This document shows positions 1 to 7,081 of a stretch of DNA of 64,000 nt, piece after piece. Each line of letters begins with the position of its first letter. Positions within the stretch are counted from its first letter, which is position 1. Below the pieces are notes generated by a model. It searched no databases. It worked only from the letters and a program-made list of their open reading frames with translations, and was not told the DNA's origin. This DNA is from Bacteroidales bacterium UBA4360 (lineage in GTDB: Bacteria > Bacteroidota > Bacteroidia > Bacteroidales > UBA932): contig DGSO01000014.1 in NCBI GenBank assembly GCA_002393945.1, forward strand, positions 1,842-65,841. The letters run 5' to 3'. The position numbers and the translations under genes were made by a program.

Positions 1-1
1 G

Positions 2-100
2 CCCATCTCCTTCCAGTTCCACCATGTTCAGATGGACGGCGGACACGCCGCCCGATTCTTGGAAGAGCTTCAAAAGACAATTAATACGATACGCGTATGA
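2..100 (+). CDS. C-terminal end of a chloramphenicol acetyltransferase-type (CatA family) acetyltransferase, cut by window edge
   Basis: Frame 2 is open from the first base of the window and reads to a TGA at 98-100, giving the last 32 residues of a protein. It contains HHVQMDGGHAARFLEELQ. This matches the HHxxxDG catalytic signature and following helix of trimeric CatA-type acyltransferases, in which the first-position His takes the proton from the substrate hydroxyl. The stop overlaps the next start as ATGA (97-100), so the gene is coupled to the GNAT gene. Whether it acts on chloramphenicol or belongs to the xenobiotic/streptogramin-like side of the family cannot be decided from the tail alone. 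Confidence 0.72.
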   Translation, partial: PISFQFHHVQMDGGHAARFLEELQKTINTIRV

Positions 101-936
101 TACTTCGACCATTCAACATCAATGATGCAGAGACGATTCTGAGCTGGTGCAAGGACAAGCATGCTTTCCGTCTTTGGAGTGCAGACAGGTACAAAGAATT
201 CCCGGCCCAGCCTATGGAAATGCAGAAGCAGTATGACGATGATAATATGTTTCCACTCACGGCTGTCATAGGAGAGAGAATCGTCGGGCATATCCTATTG
301 AGATTCCCCTTAGAGGATAAAAGTGTCATTCGATTCGGTTTTGTCATCGTGGACGATTCGAAACGAGGTGAAGGCTATGGCAAGCAAATGCTGCACCTCG
401 CTATCGATTATGCACAGCAGGAACTGGGTGCTCACAAGATTACCCTTGGTGTGTTTTGCAACAATCTCCCAGCCCTTAAATGCTATCAGTCAGTAGGTTT
501 CAAGATTACAGGTGAAGATTCCTACATGATTGATGGTGAGAAATGGAAAGGATATGAGATGAAGTATGTCAGTTATTTACAGGAAGCCATCGAATGTGTA
601 AAAGATCATGTTCTCCAGATACATAAGCAAATATATGCCAAGTATAATGGTGATTTTGACAGAATATATACGGAAGGGTACAACAACAAGTCGTATGCTG
701 GCAGGGTGATCGAGCCAGGGAAGGTATATGAATTGAGTTATCCGGAATGTTCGTGCCCTAAAGTAAAATGTGGCCTAAGAAACCATCCGCAGCAATGTGA
801 GTGCTCACGACAGAGCATTCTATATATCTTGTCACAACTTGAACCGGACAGCCATTTCGAGGTTCGGATTGAGAATACGATTCTCAGGGGAAGCGACCGC
901 TGTACATTCCGGATAACAAGACATGAGGGTTATTGA
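97..936 (+). CDS. GNAT acetyltransferase fused to a cysteine-rich C-terminal domain
   Basis: The 279-residue protein has an N-terminal GNAT fold at about residues 1-157. The acetyl-CoA pyrophosphate loop is visible as KRGEGYGKQ (89-97), followed by the NxxALxxYxxxGF segment at 123-135. This half resembles ribosomal-protein or small-molecule N-acetyltransferases. The C-terminal 120 residues are a separate domain with Cys218, 220, 225, 234, 236 and 269, and an ETxLRGxxxCxF-like ending (NTILRGSDRCTF). That ending recalls small metal- or ligand-binding V4R/ATC-hydrolase-like domains, but I cannot assign the family. The start is fixed by the ATGA overlap with the CatA-like gene; the end overlaps the hydrolase start by 14 bases. 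The acceptor substrate is unknown. Confidence 0.75.
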   Translation: MILRPFNINDAETILSWCKDKHAFRLWSADRYKEFPAQPMEMQKQYDDDNMFPLTAVIGERIVGHILLRFPLEDKSVIRFGFVIVDDSKRGEGYGKQMLHLAIDYAQQELGAHKITLGVFCNNLPALKCYQSVGFKITGEDSYMIDGEKWKGYEMKYVSYLQEAIECVKDHVLQIHKQIYAKYNGDFDRIYTEGYNNKSYAGRVIEPGKVYELSYPECSCPKVKCGLRNHPQQCECSRQSILYILSQLEPDSHFEVRIENTILRGSDRCTFRITRHEGY

Positions 937-1531
937 ATTGATTATCGGCTCTACGCCAGCGCTTCTCATCGGCGAAAAGAGCGAAAAGATATTCCTTTAC
1001 GTACATGGGTTGCATGGACGCAAGGAAGAGGCATTGGCCTTCGCGGAGGTGGCGGTGCCGAAAGGGTATCAGGTGCTTGGTATTGACCTGCACGCGGAGC
1101 ACAAGCCGTGGGAGGTATTGCCGTTGCTGAATGAGGTTCGAGATTATCTCTACCAGAATTGGAAATCAGTATCTGTCCGTGCCAACAGCATCGGCTCGTG
1201 GTTCTCGCTGTTGGCGTTCCAAAGCAAGAAAGTGGACCAGGCCCTGTTTGTCGCTCCAATTCTCGATATGAGGATGTTTATTGAAGGGCTGCCCTCGCGT
1301 GAGGATGACTATTTTGGGTGGGTCATTGAGAATCCGATTACACATTGGAATGCGCCTACTTATATTCTCCGCCCGGAAGTGGATATGGTTGTCAGTGAGG
1401 AAGTCGGAAGAGTTTTCATTAGGGAGTACAGATGCCAAGTTACCATCATGCCTGACGGTGAGCATTGGTTCCATACAGCGAAACAGCTCGCATTCCTGAA
1501 AGAATGGGAAGAATCAACCGTTTCAGCGTGA
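923..1531 (+). CDS. Small alpha/beta hydrolase
   Basis: This is a 202-residue alpha/beta hydrolase-like protein with no signal peptide. An HGLHG oxyanion-hole segment lies at 29-33. The nucleophile elbow reads ANSIG (87-91, Ser89), with Ala replacing the first Gly of GxSxG. A late Asp (PEVDMV, about 154) and a His in DGEHWFH (about 176-179) complete a plausible Ser-Asp-His triad. The length fits the compact YqiA/DUF-type esterase group. The start lies inside the GNAT gene and the end overlaps the following phosphatidyltransferase fragment, so the four genes from 2 to 1746 look like one operon. Substrate unknown; a thioesterase or carboxylesterase role is possible. Confidence 0.7.
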   Translation: MRVIELIIGSTPALLIGEKSEKIFLYVHGLHGRKEEALAFAEVAVPKGYQVLGIDLHAEHKPWEVLPLLNEVRDYLYQNWKSVSVRANSIGSWFSLLAFQSKKVDQALFVAPILDMRMFIEGLPSREDDYFGWVIENPITHWNAPTYILRPEVDMVVSEEVGRVFIREYRCQVTIMPDGEHWFHTAKQLAFLKEWEESTVSA

Positions 1532-1746
1532 AGCGCCTACCGAATGACATATCTGCGTTCAGGATAGCAGGCTCCATCGGCCTGCTGTTTTGCAATGTTT
1601 CGGGATGGCCGTTCTGGACACTCTATGTACTCTGTGGGTTCAGTGATATGGCTGACGGTTGGTTAGCCAGGAAGCTCCATGCAGAGACCGAAGCCGGGGC
1701 CATTTGGGATAGTGTGGCCGACATCATAAATTTTCGGTTTTGGTAA
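1504..1746 (+). pseudogene. Truncated CDP-alcohol phosphatidyltransferase
   Basis: Starting from the ATG at 1504 (28 bases inside the hydrolase gene), the frame encodes 80 residues. They contain the whole CDP-alcohol phosphotransferase signature: D48-x2-D51-G-x2-A-R-x8-G-x3-D69-x3-D73. Complete family members are about 170-230 residues with several more membrane helices. Here the homology stops immediately after the last Asp, and a short unrelated tail INFRFW runs to a TAA at 1744. The missing part is not found downstream in any frame. The gene was therefore probably severed by a recombination event near 1728. An upstream in-frame ATG at 1465 exists but is less likely. The product would not be an active membrane enzyme. 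Confidence 0.75.
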
Positions 1747-1759
1747 CTTTTTCCAAAAG

Positions 1760-1810
1760 TGTGACAATATCTTGTCACAAAAAGTGATTTTGTGACAAAC
1801 TTTGTGACAA
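1760..1810. repeat. TGTGACAA repeat cluster with 11-bp inverted repeat
   Basis: TGTGACAA occurs at 1760-1767, 1791-1798 and 1803-1810. The middle copy forms a perfect inverted repeat, TTGTCACAAAA (1772-1782), five bases, TTTTGTGACAA (1788-1798). The arrangement of iterated sites plus a dyad is typical of protein-binding arrays such as operators, transfer/replication iterons or recombinase arm sites. It begins directly beyond the break in the phosphatidyltransferase gene. Function is not determined by the sequence. Confidence 0.6.
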
Positions 1811-1933
1811 AACGGTTGTAATTGACCGAAAAACAGACTAAACCCTAAAAATGCGAATCTAACCGATAGTGCCCACTGAAGAAATGGATTTCAGTGAGTT
1901 TTTGCACAACAACTTAAGTTTCGGTTTAGTTTT

Positions 1934-1956
1934 AACTATTTGAAATTCAAATAGTT
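1934..1956. repeat. Perfect 11-bp inverted repeat abutting the attachment core
   Basis: AACTATTTGAA and its exact reverse complement TTCAAATAGTT are separated by one base. The dyad ends two bases before the 12-bp core at 1958. It could be a recombinase core-flanking site, a dyad operator, or an AT-rich terminator. Confidence 0.55.
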
Positions 1957-1957
1957 G

Positions 1958-1969
1958 CTTCCCGATGCA
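1958..1969. other. Putative distal attachment site (island left end)
   Basis: CTTCCCGATGCA here is identical to 13668-13679, the last codons of mnmE. With the two bases before it the match is 14 of 15 (TTG versus TTA). Read on the minus strand it encodes Cys-Ile-Gly-Lys but continues as CAA instead of the TAA stop, as expected for a displaced copy of the mnmE end. The 3' end of mnmE/trmE (thdF) is the known integration site of SGI1-type islands. No integrase is visible to confirm the reaction. Confidence 0.6.
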
Positions 1970-2010
1970 GAAAATGCCGATTATTGATAATCAACGACTT
2001 GCGCGCGCAT

Positions 2011-2028
2011 TGGTCCAAATGTGGTCCA
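2011..2028. repeat. TGGTCCA direct repeat pair near the island left end
   Basis: TGGTCCA occurs at 2011-2017 and 2022-2028, with start points 11 bases apart and so on the same helix face. The pair sits about 40 bases inside the attachment core. This would suit a recombinase or accessory protein site, but the inference is positional only. Confidence 0.4.
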
Positions 2029-2192
2029 GGAAATCGCAAAGAATCGTGGTACAAAAACAAAGCTAGAAAAAAGATGAAATAGTGCACTTTTCGTGTTATT
2101 TGGCGTTTGTTTGAAGTCGTGAGCGCCCGCCGGAGACCTTGGCGCAGCCGAAGAATAGGGGAGAGTACCGCGTTGGGGACATTACCACCGAC

Positions 2193-2237
2193 AATGTCGG
2201 AGAAAATGTCGGTGAAAACAGGGAGAATGTCGGAGAT
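2193..2237. repeat. 12-bp-period repeat, possible remnant of an NVGEN-repeat protein
   Basis: Three units of AATGTCGG(A/T)GA(A/T) (2193, 2205, 2226) surround a degenerate unit. Read on the plus strand they encode Asn-Val-Gly-(Glu/Asp)-Asn-type repeats. Similar repeats occur near the C-terminus of some Bacteroidales ATP-binding/HTH (Schlafen-like AlbA) proteins. The surrounding frame is short and lies next to the opposite-strand gene at 2245, so this may be a leftover of a deleted gene. Confidence 0.4.
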
Positions 2238-2244
2238 AATAGGG

Positions 2245-3015
2245 CTATCGATTTGCATCCAGAACCGAGATGCAGAAGTCGATGCCTTTCATCTCGGCGC
2301 GGAGCTCGCGACGTTTCTGAGGAGGCTCGTCAACGCTGACCAGGCGGAGTTCTATGTTCTTTTTGCGCTCCAGCATTTCGGCCTTGGCTTTGTCGAAGTA
2401 TTTATTCGCGTCGATAACGAGTCCCCCAATGGGTTTGCCGCTGCAAATGAGAGCTTGCGCCTGAGCGAAGAGCGTGTCTTGAAATTGCACGTATGCATCC
2501 CGTTCGTGGCAATACTCCAGCATAAGATTGAATACCTGACGGAATGTAGCCTCGGGTAGTTGAGCATACTTCCTGCGAATCCCGGGCCTGTAACTGAAGG
2601 AATGTGAGATACTCATTCTGCAATCGAACATATCAGCACCGTGATTTATGCGAAGATTAATATTGATATGAGATGCCTCAAGGAAGGCTTCAAGTTCATA
2701 GTATTTGGCATAGTCCTCCGTATTGATATAGTATTCTCCGCCAGATATCTCAAGATGATCCAACCTGTAAAGAGTCTGGTTGAAGTACTGTAGGAAATCA
2801 GCTGCCTGAATCCGCCTGACTTTATGATATTTCGTTGACTTGGGAACTTGAATGGACATCTTATCACCCCTGGCAACATACACATCGATTGAAGGATTGA
2901 AATCAACTGATTCTGATACTTCAATCTCGTATTCTTTACTCGCTTGATGCACTCCGGCACTATTCGCCGAGGAATAAGACACGTAGTTCTCTATCCAGTA
3001 ATTACTCTCTGTCAT
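2245..3015 (-). CDS. Hypothetical protein of 256 residues, divergent from the DUF4143 ATPase
   Basis: I do not recognise this protein. It has no signal peptide, membrane segment or obvious catalytic motif. The N-terminal half is mixed alpha/beta by eye. Residues from about 165 to the end are helical and charged, with KAKAEMLERKKNIELRL and PPQKRRELRAEMKG suggesting a coiled or DNA/RNA-contacting segment. It reads leftward from 3015, divergent from the ATPase at 3175, leaving about 160 bases that contain the 32-bp-period repeats. Its position in a defence island and next to an ATPase makes a defence-associated or regulatory role possible, but nothing in the sequence proves it. The frame is intact and codon use looks natural, so I treat it as a real gene. 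Confidence 0.6.
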   Translation of the reverse strand: MTESNYWIENYVSYSSANSAGVHQASKEYEIEVSESVDFNPSIDVYVARGDKMSIQVPKSTKYHKVRRIQAADFLQYFNQTLYRLDHLEISGGEYYINTEDYAKYYELEAFLEASHININLRINHGADMFDCRMSISHSFSYRPGIRRKYAQLPEATFRQVFNLMLEYCHERDAYVQFQDTLFAQAQALICSGKPIGGLVIDANKYFDKAKAEMLERKKNIELRLVSVDEPPQKRRELRAEMKGIDFCISVLDANR

Positions 3016-3089
3016 AATGCGCTGTCGTTGATATCAGTGCAAAGATACGGGTTTCTGGCACATTGAAAAAGTGTGAACCCGCGTTGAAG

Positions 3090-3169
3090 TTTTGGAAAAG
3101 TGGAAGAATACTTATAAATCCTTTTGGAAAAGTGGAAATTTGTCCGTAAATTGCGTTGGAAAAATGGAT
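3090..3169. repeat. Three TTGGAAAA(G/A)TGGA motifs at exact 32-bp spacing upstream of the ATPase
   Basis: TTTTGGAAAAGTGGAA occurs at 3090-3105 and again at 3122-3137. A third, degenerate copy, CGTTGGAAAAATGGAT, follows at 3154-3169. The central TTGG falls at 3092, 3124 and 3156, a spacing of 32 bases, or three helical turns. A looser copy may precede them at about 3063. Such phasing suggests cooperative protein binding in the region controlling the ATPase and the divergent 256-aa gene. Confidence 0.6.
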
Positions 3170-3174
3170 GTAAT

Positions 3175-4521
3175 ATGCTTAACAGAAAGATAGACAAGTA
3201 TTTAAATGATTATTACAAAAAATCGGGTAATGCACTGCTGATAACGGGAGCTCGTCAAGTAGGTAAGACCTATTCCATTCGTGAGTTCGGCAAAACTTTC
3301 ACGAGTTTCATCGAGATTAATTTCATCGAGAATCCAGACGCCGTTGGACTGTTCAAGGACGCGAAGGGGAGCGCCGACATTCTGATGCGTTTGTCAACCA
3401 TAACAAATGTGCCGATGATAAAAGGGGATACCTTGATTTTCTTTGACGAGGTACAGGAATGCCCGGATATCGTCACAGCCATCAAGTTTCTTGTTGATGA
3501 AGGGTCATACCGTTATATCCTGAGTGGGTCTTTGCTTGGTGTAGAATTGAAGGATATCAGGTCGGTCCCAGTTGGCTATATGGGCGTGAAGGAGATGTTT
3601 CCTTTGGATTTCGAAGAGTTTATCACTTGTGTCGGGATCAACGAGAACGTGATAGCCACGATGAAGGAAGCCTGGATAAAGAGGCAACCTGTCGACGATT
3701 TCATTCACAACAAGATGATGGAATTGTTCCGGCTCTACCTGATTGTAGGTGGCATGCCGGCAGCGGTCAGCAAGTATCTTGAAAGCAACAATCTACAGGA
3801 TGTACTTGCCGTACAGCAGGAAATCATCCAGCTCTACAAGAAAGACATTGCCAAGTACGACCCGGGCAACAAATTGTACATCGAGGAGATATTCAACCTG
3901 ATTCCGCCGGAGCTCAATGCCAAGAACAAGCGCTTCATCCTGAAACGCCTGAACGAAAACGCAAAGTATGAGCGTTACGAGAACAGCTTCCTTTGGCTGA
4001 AGAGTTCAGGTGTGGCCCTGCCTGTATATAATGTGGAAGAGCCCAAAGTGCCTCTACTGATGGCTCGCTCACGCAATCTGCTCAAGCTCTTCTTGAACGA
4101 TATCGGCTTGCTGGCCGCCCAGTATGCCGACGGGATTCAGATGCGGATCATCAAGGGCGACAAGGACATTAACTTCGGATCTATCTATGAGAATGCTGTG
4201 GCCCAAGAACTCGTTGCACATGGGCTATGGCCATATTACTACAACAGCAAGAAAAGGGGAGAGATAGACTTCGTTATTGAGAAAAACGGCAAGGTTCTCC
4301 CGATAGAGGTAAAGTCCGGAAAAGATTACGTATATCATCGTGCCCTCTCCAACATTATGGATTGCGATGAGTATGATATCCCGGAAGCGTTGGTGTTGAA
4401 CAACGACAATCTATCAGTTGATGGCCGAATTATTTATGTACCGGTCTATATGGTGATGTGTCTGGAGAAAGAGTTGTTAACAGCTCTGTCCTACAGTATC
4501 GATCTGGAAGGCTTGAAGTAG
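3175..4521 (+). CDS. AAA-family ATPase with DUF4143 C-terminal domain
   Basis: This 448-residue protein matches the AAA_14/DUF4143 family, widespread in Bacteroidales accessory regions. The P-loop is GARQVGKT (25-32). The Walker B is TLIFFDEVQECPD (about residue 87), followed by a sensor-like YILSGS. The C-terminal part contains GEIDFVIEKNGKVLPIEVKSGK, which has the D...ExK pattern of a PD-(D/E)xK nuclease-like fold. I chose the ATG at 3175 because the longer reading uses a TTG inside an upstream repeat and the family begins close to MLNRKID. The family is often proposed to be defence or toxin related, without a settled function. The gene stands alone, with repeats in front and 60 bases before the OLD-like gene, with which it may be co-transcribed. 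Confidence 0.85.
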   Translation: MLNRKIDKYLNDYYKKSGNALLITGARQVGKTYSIREFGKTFTSFIEINFIENPDAVGLFKDAKGSADILMRLSTITNVPMIKGDTLIFFDEVQECPDIVTAIKFLVDEGSYRYILSGSLLGVELKDIRSVPVGYMGVKEMFPLDFEEFITCVGINENVIATMKEAWIKRQPVDDFIHNKMMELFRLYLIVGGMPAAVSKYLESNNLQDVLAVQQEIIQLYKKDIAKYDPGNKLYIEEIFNLIPPELNAKNKRFILKRLNENAKYERYENSFLWLKSSGVALPVYNVEEPKVPLLMARSRNLLKLFLNDIGLLAAQYADGIQMRIIKGDKDINFGSIYENAVAQELVAHGLWPYYYNSKKRGEIDFVIEKNGKVLPIEVKSGKDYVYHRALSNIMDCDEYDIPEALVLNNDNLSVDGRIIYVPVYMVMCLEKELLTALSYSIDLEGLK

Positions 4522-4581
4522 TAAACGTCCCATGGATTCACGTAAGCTGTTATCAATGAACTAATTGCAAAAGAGGCTAAA

Positions 4582-6540
4582 ATGATATTAGTAGATAAAT
4601 GCCTGTTCATTAACAGGGCTCCTTTTAAGGATAATCTTGAGATTTCATTCAAAGAAGGCGTAAACGTTTTATGTGGTATTAATGGCAGGGGAAAAACGAC
4701 TATCCTCTCATATATTGTTGATGCTTTTTATGAGATGGCTAAGCCCAATTACAGAGGATCATTTGAAGGTAAAGAGTACAAGTATTATAGGCTTTCATCT
4801 TCATCCCATACGATTGATCCCGTTAAACCGTCCATTGTGTATATACGTTTCAAGGTAGAAGAAAGGACCATTGATTATATTGATGTTCGAGGAACCCTTA
4901 CTGAAGCTGAGTATAATGAATTGGTAAAATACGAGGCAAAGGTTGATTACGGAAAGATTAAGAATGGGTTAAAATCAAGCGACACAGTTAAATTGTTCTC
5001 TTGCGATGAGACGGATAAAGCTATTAAAGATGCTTTCGTTAAGAATGTACTAACATACTTCCCTTCATACAGATATGAACTCCCCGGGTATCTTAATAAC
5101 CCATACAAAGGGGATGTCGAAATAAGCAATTCTATTAAGTTTTCTGGAGAACTGCCGAATCCAATCGAGGTTTGTACAGGTTTGGCCGAATTCTCCAGTT
5201 GGATTCTTGACGTTGTGATAGACTGGGAAGTCAATAAGAACATTCAATCCATTCGGGCTCAAGATAAGATTGTTAATGTAGACGTTACCCCTGAAAGCGC
5301 TGTTTGGAATAACCTCTCTTCTATGATGAAGAGTATCTTTGTCTCCAAGAATTATCCTGGGCGTGTCCGTTTCGGGATCGGCAGAAGAAGTAAAAGTGGG
5401 AATCGTATATCAGTTATGCACGATTCCCCTGCAGGGCAGTCTGAACAGATTTGTCCCAACCTATCTTTACTATCGTCTGGAGAAACCGCGCTAATGTGTT
5501 TATTCGGCGAGATAATTAGGCAAGCAGATAGACTAAACAACAACATCCCACTTAACCTGATTCATGGCATTGTTCTCATCGATGAGATTGAAAAGCATTT
5601 GCACATTCGCTTGCAGAAGGAGATACTCCCAGCCTTATTAAAAATATTTCCAGGAGTCCAGTTCATCGTTTCATCCCATTCTCCTTTTTTGAATATGGGA
5701 CTTGCTTCAGAGCATACTATGAAGAGTCAAATATTTGATTTAGACAATGGGGCTCTTGAATGTGAGCCAACGACAAACGAATTGTATCAGAATACTTATG
5801 AGCTTTTCTTAGGCGAGCGTAACACTTATGCGGAGGCTTTATCAAGCATACAGCCCAAGATTGATGCCTTAACGAAACCCTTGGTAATTACTGAAGGGAA
5901 AACCGATTGGAAGCATCTAAAAAAGGCGCTGGATTTCTTCAAATCTAACGGAGAATTTTCTGATTTAGATTATGAGCTTTTCGAATATGACCATGACTTT
6001 GGTGATTCGGAACTCGAAAAAGCGCTTAAGCATTACTCCCAATTTCCTAATAGATTCAAAATCATTGGAGTCTTTGATTGCGATGAAGCAAATGGTAAGA
6101 GTATACGAAAAGAAGGTGGTATTCGAAAGTATGGTAATGACGTCTTTGGAATGTGTATTCCAGTACCCGCATACCGAGAGTATAATGAAGGAGGCATCTC
6201 CATAGAGTTCTTATATCAGGACGCTGACCTTAAGAAAACAGATGGAGAGGGAAGAAGACTATATGTTACATCAGAATTCGATGTTAACGGACGCTACAGG
6301 GAAAATCCATCAATAATTGTGTTAAATGCTAAAGAAGTAAAAAAGTATATAGAATCAACAAGTGAAAAGATTCATGACCATGACGTAATCGATATGGGTG
6401 GTAAAAGCCTAGCATTAAGTAAAGAGAATTTCGCCACTAATATCCTTAATTCTGTCGTCCCATTCAATAGCGTTGATTTTTCTGGCTTTAGGGCAGTGTT
6501 TGATCGACTGAATAGTCTCATAAATCAGACAAGCGAATAA
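4582..6540 (+). CDS. OLD-like protein: ABC-type ATPase with C-terminal TOPRIM-like domain
   Basis: The 652-residue protein has Walker A GINGRGKTT (32-40), an ABC-type signature LLSSGET (about 296-302), Walker B GIVLIDEIEKH (about 329-339) and a switch motif SSHSP (about 363-367). The C-terminal part has LVITEGKTD (about 434-442) and FDCDEAN (about 498-504). These look like the acidic first and DxD motifs of a TOPRIM nuclease. This is the architecture of OLD-family (overcoming lysogenization defect) nucleases; Gabija GajA shares it. No UvrD-like GajB partner follows, so it is a stand-alone class-1-like protein. The family acts in phage defence by cleaving or nicking DNA. It lies 60 bases after the DUF4143 gene and ends at a hairpin. 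Confidence 0.8.
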   Translation: MILVDKCLFINRAPFKDNLEISFKEGVNVLCGINGRGKTTILSYIVDAFYEMAKPNYRGSFEGKEYKYYRLSSSSHTIDPVKPSIVYIRFKVEERTIDYIDVRGTLTEAEYNELVKYEAKVDYGKIKNGLKSSDTVKLFSCDETDKAIKDAFVKNVLTYFPSYRYELPGYLNNPYKGDVEISNSIKFSGELPNPIEVCTGLAEFSSWILDVVIDWEVNKNIQSIRAQDKIVNVDVTPESAVWNNLSSMMKSIFVSKNYPGRVRFGIGRRSKSGNRISVMHDSPAGQSEQICPNLSLLSSGETALMCLFGEIIRQADRLNNNIPLNLIHGIVLIDEIEKHLHIRLQKEILPALLKIFPGVQFIVSSHSPFLNMGLASEHTMKSQIFDLDNGALECEPTTNELYQNTYELFLGERNTYAEALSSIQPKIDALTKPLVITEGKTDWKHLKKALDFFKSNGEFSDLDYELFEYDHDFGDSELEKALKHYSQFPNRFKIIGVFDCDEANGKSIRKEGGIRKYGNDVFGMCIPVPAYREYNEGGISIEFLYQDADLKKTDGEGRRLYVTSEFDVNGRYRENPSIIVLNAKEVKKYIESTSEKIHDHDVIDMGGKSLALSKENFATNILNSVVPFNSVDFSGFRAVFDRLNSLINQTSE

Positions 6541-6574
6541 GACTTATACGATAATTGTTGATTGATTACAGAAA

Positions 6575-6604
6575 GCCCTCCGGAGTCTCGCGACTGCGGA
6601 GGGC
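6575..6604. terminator. Stem-loop downstream of the OLD-like gene
   Basis: GCCCTCCG (6575-6582) pairs with CGGAGGGC (6597-6604), and an inner AGTC/GACT stem extends the hairpin. There is no long U tract, so its strength as a terminator is uncertain. Confidence 0.55.
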
Positions 6605-6645
6605 TGACAGTTTAGGTTAAGCCGGAAGGACCGGGGAGGGCGGGA

Positions 6646-7081
6646 CTAGGGCTCGCCGCCGGCGTCAGCGGCGGTCCACTTGCATTCGGCCAGCATGGTG
6701 CCGGACTTTTCGCCGGTGGAGCTGTTGACGTAGTAGTAGCGGAAGAAGATTTTCGGGGCGGAGGCGTTGGGGGAGCCGTTTTTGGCCACGTAGTCGGCGT
6801 GGATGTCGATGGCGGTATCGGTGGGTTCCTCAACGAGCTTGATGCCGGAGGCCTTGCTGTGGGCGCGGGAGACACCGTTGGCTGGCCTTCGGTGTCCTCG
6901 TTCACCAGGAAGATGCCGCCGTTGTCGGCGAGAGCCTGGTCGAGCTTGAAGGTGAAGGTGTCACCCTGGCAGACGATGGTGGCGGTGGAAGGGTTCTCCA
7001 CACCCAGGAGGGTACGAGAACCGGCTGGCCGCCGCAGGCGACGATCCAGTAGTTCAGGCGGGTGAACAGGTTGGCGCCGGA
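6646..7081 (-). pseudogene. Frameshifted remnant of a GC-rich phage-type protein gene
   Basis: Reading leftward, continuous protein-like sequence is spread over three frames. It begins near GANLFTRLNYWIVACGG, continues as NPSTATIVCQGDTFTF in another frame, and ends in a third with KLVEEPTDTAIDIHADYV, RYYYVNSSTGEKSG and a TAG at 6646-6648. At least two frameshifts separate these pieces, near 7005 and 6870. No start codon is visible. The style (beta-rich, Ser/Thr-rich, about 150 residues) resembles small structural proteins next to lysis genes in Bacteroidales prophage or conjugative elements, but I cannot name the family. It is much GC-richer than the neighbouring defence genes. It runs head-on into the amidase remnant, so the exact boundary around 7081 is approximate. 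Confidence 0.55.

Larger units (their letters stand above)
1747..2244. other. Gene-free stretch rich in inverted and direct repeats
   Basis: No convincing gene lies in these 498 bases. From left to right it holds the TGTGACAA repeat cluster (1760-1810), a perfect 11-bp inverted repeat (1934-1956), the putative attachment core (1958-1969), two TGGTCCA direct repeats (2011-2017 and 2022-2028), a 13-bp sequence shared with the other island end (2129-2141), and a 12-bp-period repeat (2193-2237). The base composition changes several times, which suggests stitched junctions. Confidence 0.6.

Noticed and set aside
2107..2559. Plus-strand reading frames of 66 and 150 codons around 2107-2559
   Set aside because: They run opposite to the intact 256-aa gene and show composition typical of an antisense frame; only the short NVGEN-like part may be a remnant.
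3124..3174. TTG start of the DUF4143 ATPase at 3124
   Set aside because: It falls in the second repeat copy and adds residues with no family similarity; ATG 3175 is better.
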